Origin: Erythrobasidium yunnanense
Taxonomy: Eukaryota; Basidiomycota; Cystobasidiomycetes; Erythrobasidiales; Erythrobasidiaceae
Length of the DNA: 64,000 bases
Direction: 5' to 3'
Assembly: GCA_001600175.1 (NCBI GenBank)
Contig: BCJC01000006.1
Span: forward strand, 635,968-699,967
Shown here: one piece after another, positions 31,409-40,312 of the stretch
Layout of the letters: each line of letters opens with the position of its first letter
Numbering within the stretch: the first letter of the stretch is position 1
Position numbers and translations under genes: made by a program
Notes under the pieces: model-generated
Seen by the model: the letters and a program-made list of their open reading frames with translations, nothing else
Told to the model about the DNA's origin: nothing
Databases searched by the model: none

Positions 31409-33130
31409 CTAGTGCGTAGAGGAGGCGGAGGAGCTTCTCTCATCAGAGATCCTCGGCTTGGTCTCCGTCTCGGTACTGTCTTGAAGATCCATCACGGTAT
31501 CCGTCGTTTTCGTGATTCCACTCATACCGTCTGCCGGACCCAGCTGCTCCGGCGAGCGGGATCCTCGCTGACGGACTGCTTCTTCTGCCTGTGCAGCGTT
31601 CTCGTTCTGTCGCTGCCCCTCCTCTTCGGGATAGACAAGCTGCTGCTGATATGGCGCCGGTCTCATGATACTTTCGCTCCTTCTTCTATCTCGGTATTTC
31701 CCATCATTGGCTTCCGGGATATCTGGACAGTCGATGATGCCATTACAGCATGCAGCTTTGGACGCTGACGAAGCTGGAAGGAGCCCAGACGAGAGCGGAG
31801 TCGGTAAGGCCTGATGATGCTGGTGCTGGAATATGTTACCGCTATCTGGATACGAGGAGAGTGATTGCGAAGCGGTCGTCGAAGTTATGGACGTTGACGG
31901 GAAGGAAGAATAGGATAATGAAGGAGTTGCGCCTCGTGATGTGTCCCTGCCTGGAATGGCATAGTCTTCGCCTGATGAACGGCGGCTGCTGGGCAGATAC
32001 GTGGATCCTGATGCTCCACCTCGCAGGACACCAGCAGGATATGTTGAAGGCGGTGAAGTGATATTCTGCGAATGATGCTGTCTCTGCGAACTATAGTGAA
32101 TAGGGCGTTCCTGTGCATGCTGCGATAGATGTGTAGGGTTGGGAAGCGGTAAAGAAGGCGGCGAGTCACAGCTTCTGCCAGGTGATAGTAGCAGAGGCGT
32201 CAATGTTGACGGAAGGGAAGTAGCTGGGAGACGATTGTGCTGCTGATGGAAGTAAGGCGAACTTTCGTCCATGACAGGCATCGCGGGAATGGGAGGAAGT
32301 GTCGTTCGGCCGCCTTGGGATGAAGAAAGAGCTTGTCGCTTTGCATGTCTTCCGTTGATCTGATAACGATGTGCGTTAGTCAGCTTGAACGGCCCACATC
32401 GGACTTAAGCGCGAAAAGTGTAAATTACCTTCTCGCTCGCTGCGGCCTCGTTCGACTGTCGTTGTTCTTGCTGGGAATATGCATCTGCATGCTCTGCGGC
32501 TTGTAAGATGGATGCCAGCGATGCTGCTCTCGAAGGAGAAGGCATCATTACGCTGGGCAGAACTGCTCCGTTTCGGGCTGGATGGAGCGCATGCTGTAGA
32601 GCGTGGTGTATAGTGCTTGTTGTGCTACTGCTGTGGTCATCTCCCGAAGTACTTCCGTCCAAGCTGCTCTTTCGCTTCTTGCTGCCCGCGGAAGTCGCAG
32701 CAGCAGGAGCAGAATTGTTCATGCCATTCGTAGTCGCATAGTCGGGGATATTGGAAGCTTCTCCAGCACTTGAAGTGTTTGCAGCTCCCTCCTGCGACTC
32801 TCCAAGCTGTCTTCTGAGCCAATGATTTTCCTCTTTCAAACGTCCGTTCTCTCCTTTCAGCTGTGCATTTTCCACTTCGTACAGTGCGACTTTGCGTTCT
32901 AGATCCTGTAGATGAGCTGCTTTTCTCTTGCGGAAAGCTCGCTGAGCTTCCAATCCTCTTCGGCGCTTAATTGCCTGGGCATCTTCTTCTGCGCCGGCGC
33001 TGCCAGAGGCAGCTGCTGTAGGAGTCGCTGATGGCGATGCATCTGCTGCATCGTTCTCTGGATCAAACAAGCTTGGACTGCGTTCTTGCTGCGCCCTTGA
33101 CCTCGATGCGTTGCTTGCTGATGGCGGCAT
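31409..33130 (-). CDS. bZIP transcription factor with atypical basic region
   Basis: Two exons, 33130-32429 and 32359-31409, joined in frame by an intron GTAATT...ATCAG; 550 residues. The bZIP domain lies at about residues 55-100. The basic region reads KRRRGLEAQRAFRKRKAAHL, followed by Leu heptads (L, Y, L, L, L at seven-residue steps) with Asn inside the zipper. In the N-x7-R signature the invariant Asn position is Gly, while the Arg eight residues on and the nine-residue spacing to the first Leu are intact. AQRAFRKRK is Yap/AP-1-like. The rest is Ser/Gln/Pro-rich. A CCNGIIDCPD segment (two adjacent Cys and one downstream) might be redox-sensitive, as in Yap1, but is not the canonical c-CRD. 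Nuclear role is inferred. Confidence 0.85.
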
Positions 33131-33708
33131 GGCGTGCGTGCGTGCGTGTCGGTAGATTACGATATCAAGTCAAGTCTATGTCTTGCGTTTGTCGTAATGT
33201 GAAGGTTTTAAGGCTGCATCGTGGATACCTGAGTTGGTGGGGAGCAGAGCCAACCCTGAGAGTCGGTGCGTATTTGATTTGATTATGAAGATGCCGAGAC
33301 TTTGAGGTTTGATTGGATTTGCAGATGCTCGGCGACTTGGCCCTTTTTACAAAGAGTGACAGCAAAAGGCTAATCGAGGCGCAATGGTGTCCGGATTTCA
33401 GGATAACTCAATACCTACAGACTTGAGATACCGTTCTCCAAGACGATGTTGATGTCGAAATCAACAAGCAATGCTGGTTTGCGCTTGCTCTGTCAGCAGT
33501 CTGGTTTTATTCCCCGACATGATATGATGCTGCGGATCTTATCTCCGTCCCGGCACAAGGACAGCCAAGGACCCTCGGCCGGCATTCAAAGTATTTACCC
33601 GACGTCAGCTCTGATAACGTAAGCGCGACAGCACTCATTTGACAGCGACCCTGATGTAGGCACACAGTTGTCATTAGTACATATATTGCATACTAGCACG
33701 GTTATTCC
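33131..33708. other. Upstream region of the bZIP gene
   Basis: About 580 bases between the bZIP start and the 5S rRNA gene. No gene; it presumably holds the bZIP promoter and long 5' leader. No further element recognised. Confidence 0.45.
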
Positions 33709-33826
33709 ATCTACGGCCATACCAAGCAAGAAGCACTGCATCCCGTCCGATCTGCAAAGTTAAGCTGCTTAGGGCCTCGTCAGTACTATGGTGGGGGACC
33801 ACATGGGAATCCGAGGTGCCGTAGGT
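33709..33826 (+). rRNA. 5S ribosomal RNA gene
   Basis: Recognised from the strongly conserved 5S core: CTACGGCCATACC at the start, AGCACTGCATCCCGTCCGAT, CTGCAAAGTTAAGC and GGTGGGGGACCACATGGGAA, ending GGTGCCGTAGGT. The ends pair as helix I over nine bases with one G-U (AUCUACGGC with GCCGUAGGU). Length about 118, normal. The internal promoter boxes for TFIIIA are within the gene. It is a single copy between protein genes, as in fungi with dispersed 5S genes. Confidence 0.95.
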
Positions 33827-33831
33827 TCTTC

Positions 33832-33836
33832 TTTTT
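33832..33836 (+). terminator. RNA polymerase III terminator (T5)
   Basis: A run of five T six bases beyond the 5S gene, the usual pol III stop signal. Confidence 0.7.
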
Positions 33837-34115
33837 CCTGGCTTTCTCCTTCTCCTCTTTTTTTCTTCGTCTCAACACGTCCATCGACTTCAGCCTAAGG
33901 AGCTTGTTTTCGCAGTCCATGCGTCTCCTACAACGCAAGCTCCTGAGGACAGACATGATGCAACCTTCCTCCATCGATCTTCTACACGCTAAGTGTGCTT
34001 TGCGGACCATTCCCGAGCACGGGTCTCTCCTGTGCAAATTTTCGGTTTCTCGTCTGGCTGCGACCTTCTCCTCTTTCTGCCCAATCCCCTTCCCTCCCTG
34101 CAAATCGGCCTGAAG

Positions 34116-35492
34116 ATGACCAACGTTGTCCCATGGCGTGTACAAGAAGGGTCTGCTCCTGCGATCATCCCATCACTTTCGAGCAAGACGAGCATAGACT
34201 CCCTGCCAGACGAGATGCTGGCCCGCATAGTGCAGGAAGTCGCTGGCTTCCTTGAATACGACGAGATGTGGCGTGGCTATACCAGAACTCCCGACTCCAA
34301 TGCAGATCTTCGCTCCCTTCGTCTCGTTAATATACGCCTTTCTGGCATGGCTCAGCGCGAGATGTATCGCGCTCCTGGCACACTAGCCAACCTCCGCTGC
34401 CCACTCTCAAGGACCACACAGCATATCCTGCTTCATCCGCTGGTGGGCGAAGTAGCGCAGATGTTGAGCCTGGCCGGGGACGCGGGCCTCTTCGCCGATC
34501 TACTGGAAGGAAGCTTCTTCAATCTCACATCTCTGGCTCTCGTCTTTACGGTGCCGACAAATCTTGATGCCAGCGATGTCGACCAATTGTCGCACTTGTC
34601 GCGTCGTTACGCTCTTGATAGGATGCGCAAGGCAATACAGCGGCTCTCGTTGAAGAACCTGTACCTTTACTTTCGGCCAGATTTCCATGCCTTGAGAGTC
34701 GACTTCTCTCGGGTTGTGTTAATGGCAGCTGGCCACCCCACCCTGCGACACTTCACTATAGACGGCCTAAACTGTAATGGAACAACGGAACGGGAACGGG
34801 CTATACGACAGGATCGCGTATCTCCATTCCTCTCATCGCTGGACATACGGAATTGCAGCAAGCAGCAGATCCAGATCCTGCATCATGAGCTCGGCAGCAT
34901 GCCACTGTTATCGAGAATCAAGATGCAGTGCTCCCAGCCTGGACGCGACAACGATCTGGTGCATACACTAGAAGCTCTTCGTTCCGATGTCAAGGGTCAG
35001 ATCCTAAACTTGACACTGAGTCCTCACGCCTGGCATGCTCAAGTCTGGCAGAACTTGGCTGGTTATCACGATCTACGGCGCCTTAACATTCATTTTAAGG
35101 CCGGGTCAGCATTTGAGGTCGAGTTCAGCGATATAGTTCTTCCCAATCTGGAGACGCTTGTCGTGGAATGCTACCGGGTCTTACCTTTCGCAATGGCAGC
35201 CCTCAAGCAAGCTGCAAAGCGCCATCTTCTGCCAAGCTTGAGGAGTCTCGAACTTTACGATCTATACATCCAACCTCGCCCGTGGGAGAAGGAGCGTACA
35301 CACGCTCTACTCACTGCCTACGATGAGTTCGTCGCTTGCAACACTGAGATCAGAATTACGCCGCCCGATATTAGAGAGACTGTGGCCCGGCAACTGGAAA
35401 AGCTAGAGAATAGTAGCGATGGAGAGACGGCAACAGACACCTCAGAGTCAGAAGATAGCTCAGATTCAGAATCGGGTAGCTCAGATGGGTAA
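34116..35492 (+). CDS. F-box/LRR-like protein, tandem paralogue 1
   Basis: Single exon, 458 residues from ATG 34116 (MTNVVPWRVQEGSAP); the frame is open further up but only from a GTG. An F-box-like motif lies at about residues 22-75 (SIDSLPDEMLARIVQEVAGF, then LRSLRLVNIRLSGMAQREMY), giving presumed Skp1 binding for an SCF ubiquitin ligase. Degenerate leucine-rich repeats follow (NLTSLALVF, HPTLRHFTIDGL, SPFLSSLDIRNCS, LPNLETLVVEC, LPSLRSLELYDL). The tail is Ser/Asp/Glu-rich. Intronless, unlike the surrounding genes. Paralogues 2, 4 and 5 share the landmarks SLAG.A.FFA.LL and AAGHPTLRH. The target protein is unknown. Confidence 0.8.
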   Translation: MTNVVPWRVQEGSAPAIIPSLSSKTSIDSLPDEMLARIVQEVAGFLEYDEMWRGYTRTPDSNADLRSLRLVNIRLSGMAQREMYRAPGTLANLRCPLSRTTQHILLHPLVGEVAQMLSLAGDAGLFADLLEGSFFNLTSLALVFTVPTNLDASDVDQLSHLSRRYALDRMRKAIQRLSLKNLYLYFRPDFHALRVDFSRVVLMAAGHPTLRHFTIDGLNCNGTTERERAIRQDRVSPFLSSLDIRNCSKQQIQILHHELGSMPLLSRIKMQCSQPGRDNDLVHTLEALRSDVKGQILNLTLSPHAWHAQVWQNLAGYHDLRRLNIHFKAGSAFEVEFSDIVLPNLETLVVECYRVLPFAMAALKQAAKRHLLPSLRSLELYDLYIQPRPWEKERTHALLTAYDEFVACNTEIRITPPDIRETVARQLEKLENSSDGETATDTSESEDSSDSESGSSDG

Positions 35493-35707
35493 GCATCCGG
35501 TTCCGAGGCAGACTCTGCTGCAGCGAGACAAGGGGTGTCAAGAGCGTTGTGATACACAGTCGGATGCTCGATTACCTTCCAACATGCCGAGGTTGTACTT
35601 TCCATAGCGTTAGCTCGTGGCTTTGCTTCTTTCCTTTAACTCCTGCTGAAACGGCAATCTCTCCTAGTCATCGGCCGCTTGTGTGTCGATGTATGAGCTG
35701 TCAGATC

Positions 35708-35743
35708 CTGCGCAAGGAGTGTCAGATCCTGCTCCTTGCGCAG
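35708..35743. repeat. Perfect 12-bp inverted repeat (hairpin)
   Basis: CTGCGCAAGGAG (35708-35719) and CTCCTTGCGCAG (35732-35743) are perfect reverse complements around a 12-base loop. GTCAGATCCTGC also occurs as a direct repeat overlapping the arm and loop. It lies 26 bases before ATG 35770, so it is either in the 5' leader or in the first codons of paralogue 2. Confidence 0.9.
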
Positions 35744-35769
35744 CACCTTTGATATTAAGCAAGACGAGC

Positions 35770-37008
35770 ATGGCCTCCCTGCCAGACGAGATCCTCCAGA
35801 ACATAGTCCAGCACCTCGCTGGCGAGCTCGTCTACGATAAGGGATATGAAGGATACATCAGACGCGGACGGGCAAATTTCTGGCTACGGAATCTTCGACT
35901 CGTCAAACGACGTTTCGCTCAGATGTGTCAGAACGAGCTGTACTGTGCTCCAAGCACAATGACAAGCCAGCAGGAACCCCTTTCCAGTGACCACCTCGAC
36001 ATTCTTCTCCATCCAGGCATAGGCCAATCAGCCCGCATGCTGAGTTTGGCTGGCAGCTCGGCCTTCTTCGCCGGACTGCTCAAGACAGGCTTCACAAATC
36101 TCACATGTCTGACGTTGCTATTCACGGTGCCCCACGTTAATTACAATGCAATTCAAGCCAGAAGCATCCTTGAAGAGAAGTCGGTCGCCCAGCTTCGCAC
36201 TATCATACAGACTCTCCCGCTCAAGGAGCTCCGAATCCGCTTCAAGGGCAAGCTCAATGCAAGAATACGTAGTTATTTCCAGACCGTGCGTCTGGGTGCT
36301 GGCCATGCTATAATGCAACACTTCGCAATAGACGCATGGCCTCAGTCCGGGCCAGGCATCCTTCACGATGATCCTGAGTACGAGACAATGGATTGCACTT
36401 CCTTCCTCACATCATTGACCCTGCGACACATCTGTTCGGACGAAGCGGAAGACGTCCAAGTGATTGAAGCTGGATTGGGGAGCTTGCCAAATCTGACAAG
36501 ATTATCCATTGACACCTCGAACGACTCGGGCGACGTTACAGGCGCAATCAAAGCTCTCACATCTGCTTTGAAGCAAAATGTGCCCTGCTTAAATCTGGCA
36601 GTGGATGTTCTACCGCCTACGATATGGGACCTTTTCGGAAGCTTCCCCAGGCTGCAAAGCCTGATACTTCGATCTTGCTGGTTGGAGAAGAGCGATATGG
36701 AGCTTGCAGAAGCCCATCTTCCTGCCTTGAAGACTATTCGACTTGACTGCATATCGGGGGTCTCATTCATCACCACCTTTCTCAACAGCTTGGCCGCTGG
36801 ACGCCTCTTTCCCAGTCTGAGAAGCCTTCACATCGTCATAGGAGAGTACAGCTTGCCATATAGCAAGCAGGAGGAGCTACTGGCGCTGATCAGCGCGTAT
36901 GACGGCTATCTAGCAAGGAGCACTGGCGTCTCTGTTACTCCAGCAAACATTAGAGAGACTCTCGTGCAGAAATTGCAAGTCCTGGTAGATAGCGGATCTG
37001 GCCGGTAA
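35770..37008 (+). CDS. F-box/LRR-like protein, tandem paralogue 2
   Basis: Single exon. ATG 35770 (MASLPDEILQNIVQHLAG) aligns with the F-box of the others; an upstream in-frame ATG at 35689 would add 27 residues and read through the hairpin at 35708-35743. The second half of the F-box is LRNLRLVKRRFAQMCQNELY. LRR-like segments follow: NLTCLTLLFTV, LPNLTRLSIDTSND, FPRLQSLILRSCW, LPALKTIRLDCI and FPSLRSLHIVIG. It ends with the family's C-terminal motif (AYDGYLARSTGVSVTPANIR). Divergence from paralogue 1 is high, only the framework being shared, so the duplication is not recent. Confidence 0.78.
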   Translation: MASLPDEILQNIVQHLAGELVYDKGYEGYIRRGRANFWLRNLRLVKRRFAQMCQNELYCAPSTMTSQQEPLSSDHLDILLHPGIGQSARMLSLAGSSAFFAGLLKTGFTNLTCLTLLFTVPHVNYNAIQARSILEEKSVAQLRTIIQTLPLKELRIRFKGKLNARIRSYFQTVRLGAGHAIMQHFAIDAWPQSGPGILHDDPEYETMDCTSFLTSLTLRHICSDEAEDVQVIEAGLGSLPNLTRLSIDTSNDSGDVTGAIKALTSALKQNVPCLNLAVDVLPPTIWDLFGSFPRLQSLILRSCWLEKSDMELAEAHLPALKTIRLDCISGVSFITTFLNSLAAGRLFPSLRSLHIVIGEYSLPYSKQEELLALISAYDGYLARSTGVSVTPANIRETLVQKLQVLVDSGSGR

Positions 37009-37320
37009 ATCAGCTTGCAATTGATCTTGAAGCTGAAGTCGCGGAAGGTACGAAGCAGCCTCGCGTGCTTTCAGTGACAGCGGCAACTTTTCGGCTGTCA
37101 TGCAATCAGTGCGCCAACAAAGCCCAATTTCGCCATACTTATGATATACGCTGATGCACAGCCTTACCGCAGAGTTTTCCGTACCACCTCGATACCTCTG
37201 TGTTGGTGGCCTCGTTGTCGCATGACCCTATCTGGGGATCGCTCGTTTCGCGTGCCATGAAGGTATCTGACGAAATTCATACGATTTCCAGCGATGCGCT
37301 TTTGGTCTATCCCGAATCGC

Positions 37321-38341
37321 AGAACGCGAATTATACCGCATACCGAGCAGCATGAAGAACGATCAACAACCGTTCATATGCGATCACCTGGACATTCTCT
37401 CTCATCCTTCAACCATGGCACTAGCTCAGATCTTCAGCGTAGCCGGAACGCCTGCTTTCCTTGCCGGACTACTTAGCTAGCGCTTTGCGAATCTGAGGTT
37501 GCTAGGACTGGTATTCAAAAGTTCAAATACTGGATTTGAGTACCGCGAGAGCGATCTCTTGAAATTTGAAGCGCAAAAAGCCCTGACTCGCTTGCGAGGC
37601 GTAGTGCAGGCTATCCCGCTGCAGGGACATCACCTATACTGCGAAGACTATTCTTCAGGAGAGGAGTTTTGTCAGACACTCATGCTCGCCGCTGGTCATC
37701 CCACGCTACGACACTTAGTGGTAGACAGAGCTTGTACAAGGCGGGGCGGGCAAGACAGGCTAGACGACCTTGAACAGGGTACTACAGCCTCGACATCTAT
37801 TACTTCCCTCGACGTGCGTCGCTTCAGAAAGGAAGACGTTAAAATACTCAGGAATGCCCTTGGCGCGCTCCCGAATCTATCAGAACTCTCATTTGACTTC
37901 CGTAAAACTCCAGCCGATCCTCTACAGACACTCAAAGCCCTCACTGCTGGTCTGAACCAGAGCATAACTCGCTTGAATGTTACTAGCGATTCTCTACGGG
38001 GTGCATTCTGGACAAATCTGCCTCACTTTCCAAATTTGCGGATCCTAACGCTCGATTCGTCAGGAGGCAGCGACAGCAAGTTACAGCTGGGTGATGTTCA
38101 CTTATCACAGCTAGAAATCGTCGTTGCAAATCATCACGAGCTGGACGTTTACGCCCATATCCGGCGAAAGGCCGCAAACAGGCGTCTTCTCCCAAACTTG
38201 AGCCGCATCCATTTGCATGTAAGGAAGCGAGGACAAGGGTGGGATACGGAGGACGGCCATGCGCTGCTGCTCGCATAACAGGATGTCGTTGCTCTCGATG
38301 TCGAGATCAGGATTATGCCCGCGAGTCTGTAGGGAGATGGT
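37321..38341 (+). pseudogene. F-box/LRR-like paralogue 3, decayed
   Basis: Aligns with paralogues 4 and 5 from ERELYRIPSSM-like codons near 37325 (read as E-R-E-L-Y-R-I-P-S-S-M) through CDHLDILSHPS, VAGTPAFLAGLL, LAAGHPTLRHLVVD, LPNLSELSFDF and LPNLSRIHLHV. The F-box itself is not found upstream. An in-frame TAG at 37478-37480 interrupts the SLAG...FFAGLL...RFLNL region. A TAA at 38276-38278 falls where relatives read AYDE/AYDG, after which the homologous tail (VEIRIMPASL) continues to a further stop. Loss of the F-box plus two nonsense codons makes this a host pseudogene; the remaining 259-codon frame 37499-38278 might be transcribed. Confidence 0.8.
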
Positions 38342-38692
38342 TCTTGACAAGTTAGCGCGCCTAAATCGTCTATCTTGATTCTTCGTGTTTGTTGTGCGCG
38401 ACTCGCGGCACTCGCATGTGGTCATTTGATGCTGCTTCGCTTTGCCCTCACAGGCTGGAAGTGCATTTGACCTTGCTTTTCGGTCACGTCAACACCATAC
38501 TCTGCTAACGGTCTACGTACTTCGGCCTTCTGGTCGGACGTTTGCGCACGGACCTATCTGCCCAAAACTCGCAAAATGGAAAAGCGATGCTCACCTTCGT
38601 GCTGATCTCTTCCTCACTGCAAATCACCGGCAGCGGCGCGAGTCTCTCTTCTTGGCAGCCTTTCTTGGTTGCGCGAGGGTCTCCTTGACGCA
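38342..38692. other. Spacer within the F-box array
   Basis: About 350 bases between paralogues 3 and 4; presumably the promoter of paralogue 4. Nothing else assigned. Confidence 0.4.
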
Positions 38693-39967
38693 ATGGCGAG
38701 CAAGAAGAGTCTGGATTCGATGCCCGACGAGATCCTTCAGAACACAGTCGAGCAGGTTGCTGGCGCGATAGAATACAACGACGATCTTCGAGGTTACACC
38801 AGGGACTTACTGGGGAACAGATGCCTTCGCGACCTTCGCCTCGTTAATAGGCGCATCTCCTCCATCGCTCGTCGCGAATTGTATCGCATCCCAAGCAGCA
38901 TGTCGAGTCTACAGAAAACGGGGCATCAGCTCTGTCTCTCCAGCGATCATCTCCACATCCTATTCCACCCATTGCTAGAGAAGGCAGCCCGACTTCTCAG
39001 TCTAGCTGGGACGTCGGCTTTCTTCGCCGGTATACTCGAGACACGGTTCCTCAACCTTACCTCTCTGACTCTAGTCTTCTCGAAGGACAGTGGTGGAGAT
39101 TGTCTCGTCGCATCGGGTTCGCGCGGTGGGACATCTCTTGCCGTGCTCGGCAAAGCTTTGCAGACTGTCCCGCTGCGAAACCTGTCAATCCATTTTCGGG
39201 AGGATTTTCGTTCATCTAGATACGAGTTCTTCCAGATCGTGTCTTTAGCCGCTGGTCACCCTAAGTTACAGTCTCTCGCGATAGACCCAGCGCCAAGAGC
39301 TTGGTCTGACGAGACTGACTCTCTCATAGTCGATACGTACGCTGTCACATCTATACGTTCTATAGACCTGGGCAGTTCTTTTCACGCGGCAATCAAAATT
39401 ATACAAAGCAGCTTGGGCAGTATGCCAGATTTATCAAGACTATCGGTCGACACTCGACATCGTTCAAACAGCCCCGTCACAATATTTAGCGCTCTATCTG
39501 CTGCCAGCAGGCAAAGCGTAACGTCGCTGGACTTTCAGATGACTGACCTTCACGCCGAACTTTGGGAGGCTCTGGCCAGCCTTCCCAACCTGCAGACTCT
39601 CGAGCTTCGAGAGCTAGCGAATAGTATCTCTGGGGAATTGGGAGAGGTGGTCCTCCCGAAGTTGGAGACCATATTCGTTGACTGCCGCTACGATCTGTCA
39701 GTCGCCTGCATCATCCTGGAACAAGCTGCACAACGTCATCTACTTCCTAGTATGACAGAAATATCGATACTTGGTGACAACAGCGGATCTATGCGACCAG
39801 ATGACGAGATGATCGAGGATCAGGAGGGCTTCCTCGAAGCATATGACGAACTGGCTGCCTTGAAAACAGGCATTGAGATATGGCCCCCGGACATTAGGGA
39901 TGCTGTCGCACAGAGCCTAAAAGATCTGCATTCGAAGGGTGTGCAAGACTTGGCACCTAGCGACTAG
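38693..39967 (+). CDS. F-box/LRR-like protein, tandem paralogue 4
   Basis: Single exon, 424 residues from ATG 38693 (MASKKSLDSMPDEILQNTVE); the frame continues upstream only to a TTG. F-box halves are SLDSMPDEILQNTVEQVAG and LRDLRLVNRRISSIARRELY. LRR-like strands follow: NLTSLTLVF, HPKLQSLAID, MPDLSRLSVDTRH, LPNLQTLELREL, LPKLETIFVDC and LPSMTEISILG, then the tail motif IEIWPPDIRDAVAQSLKDL. Closest in layout to paralogues 3 and 5. Presumed SCF substrate receptor; ligand unknown. Confidence 0.8.
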   Translation: MASKKSLDSMPDEILQNTVEQVAGAIEYNDDLRGYTRDLLGNRCLRDLRLVNRRISSIARRELYRIPSSMSSLQKTGHQLCLSSDHLHILFHPLLEKAARLLSLAGTSAFFAGILETRFLNLTSLTLVFSKDSGGDCLVASGSRGGTSLAVLGKALQTVPLRNLSIHFREDFRSSRYEFFQIVSLAAGHPKLQSLAIDPAPRAWSDETDSLIVDTYAVTSIRSIDLGSSFHAAIKIIQSSLGSMPDLSRLSVDTRHRSNSPVTIFSALSAASRQSVTSLDFQMTDLHAELWEALASLPNLQTLELRELANSISGELGEVVLPKLETIFVDCRYDLSVACIILEQAAQRHLLPSMTEISILGDNSGSMRPDDEMIEDQEGFLEAYDELAALKTGIEIWPPDIRDAVAQSLKDLHSKGVQDLAPSD

Positions 39968-40312
39968 ACGTGGATCTTGGGCTTGTCGGTGCGTCTCGCA
40001 AGGCACAGCGCAACCAACGCCGTATTGCTGCTACAGTGCTAAGCGCTTGCTGCAATACGGCACAACACTCTAAGTCACAGACCTTTTCGAAAACCTTTAG
40101 TAAATTGTTAGCGACTCGATACGATAGGAATAGCGTTTCGAATCAACCACGAGGTGTTGTATAGCAATGTGCGTCAGCATAGATACTACATTTGCATCAA
40201 CGAGAACTGGCTTGCTCGAAAGGCACAGCCATCGACAGGATTTTCGCGTCTGGCGACTGTTTACTCTTATCCATCTACCCAACTGCTCAAATATCTCTGC
40301 ACCAGATCTCTC
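39968..40312. other. Spacer within the F-box array, with a hairpin
   Basis: About 345 bases between paralogues 4 and 5. A perfect 10-bp inverted repeat, GCCGTATTGC (40019-40028) and GCAATACGGC (40052-40061), with a 23-base loop, lies just downstream of the paralogue 4 stop. It could act in 3'-end formation or be chance. Confidence 0.5.

Noticed and set aside
31262-31768. 168-codon plus-strand frame
   Set aside because: Mostly antisense to the bZIP second exon, which is joined in frame to the bZIP domain.
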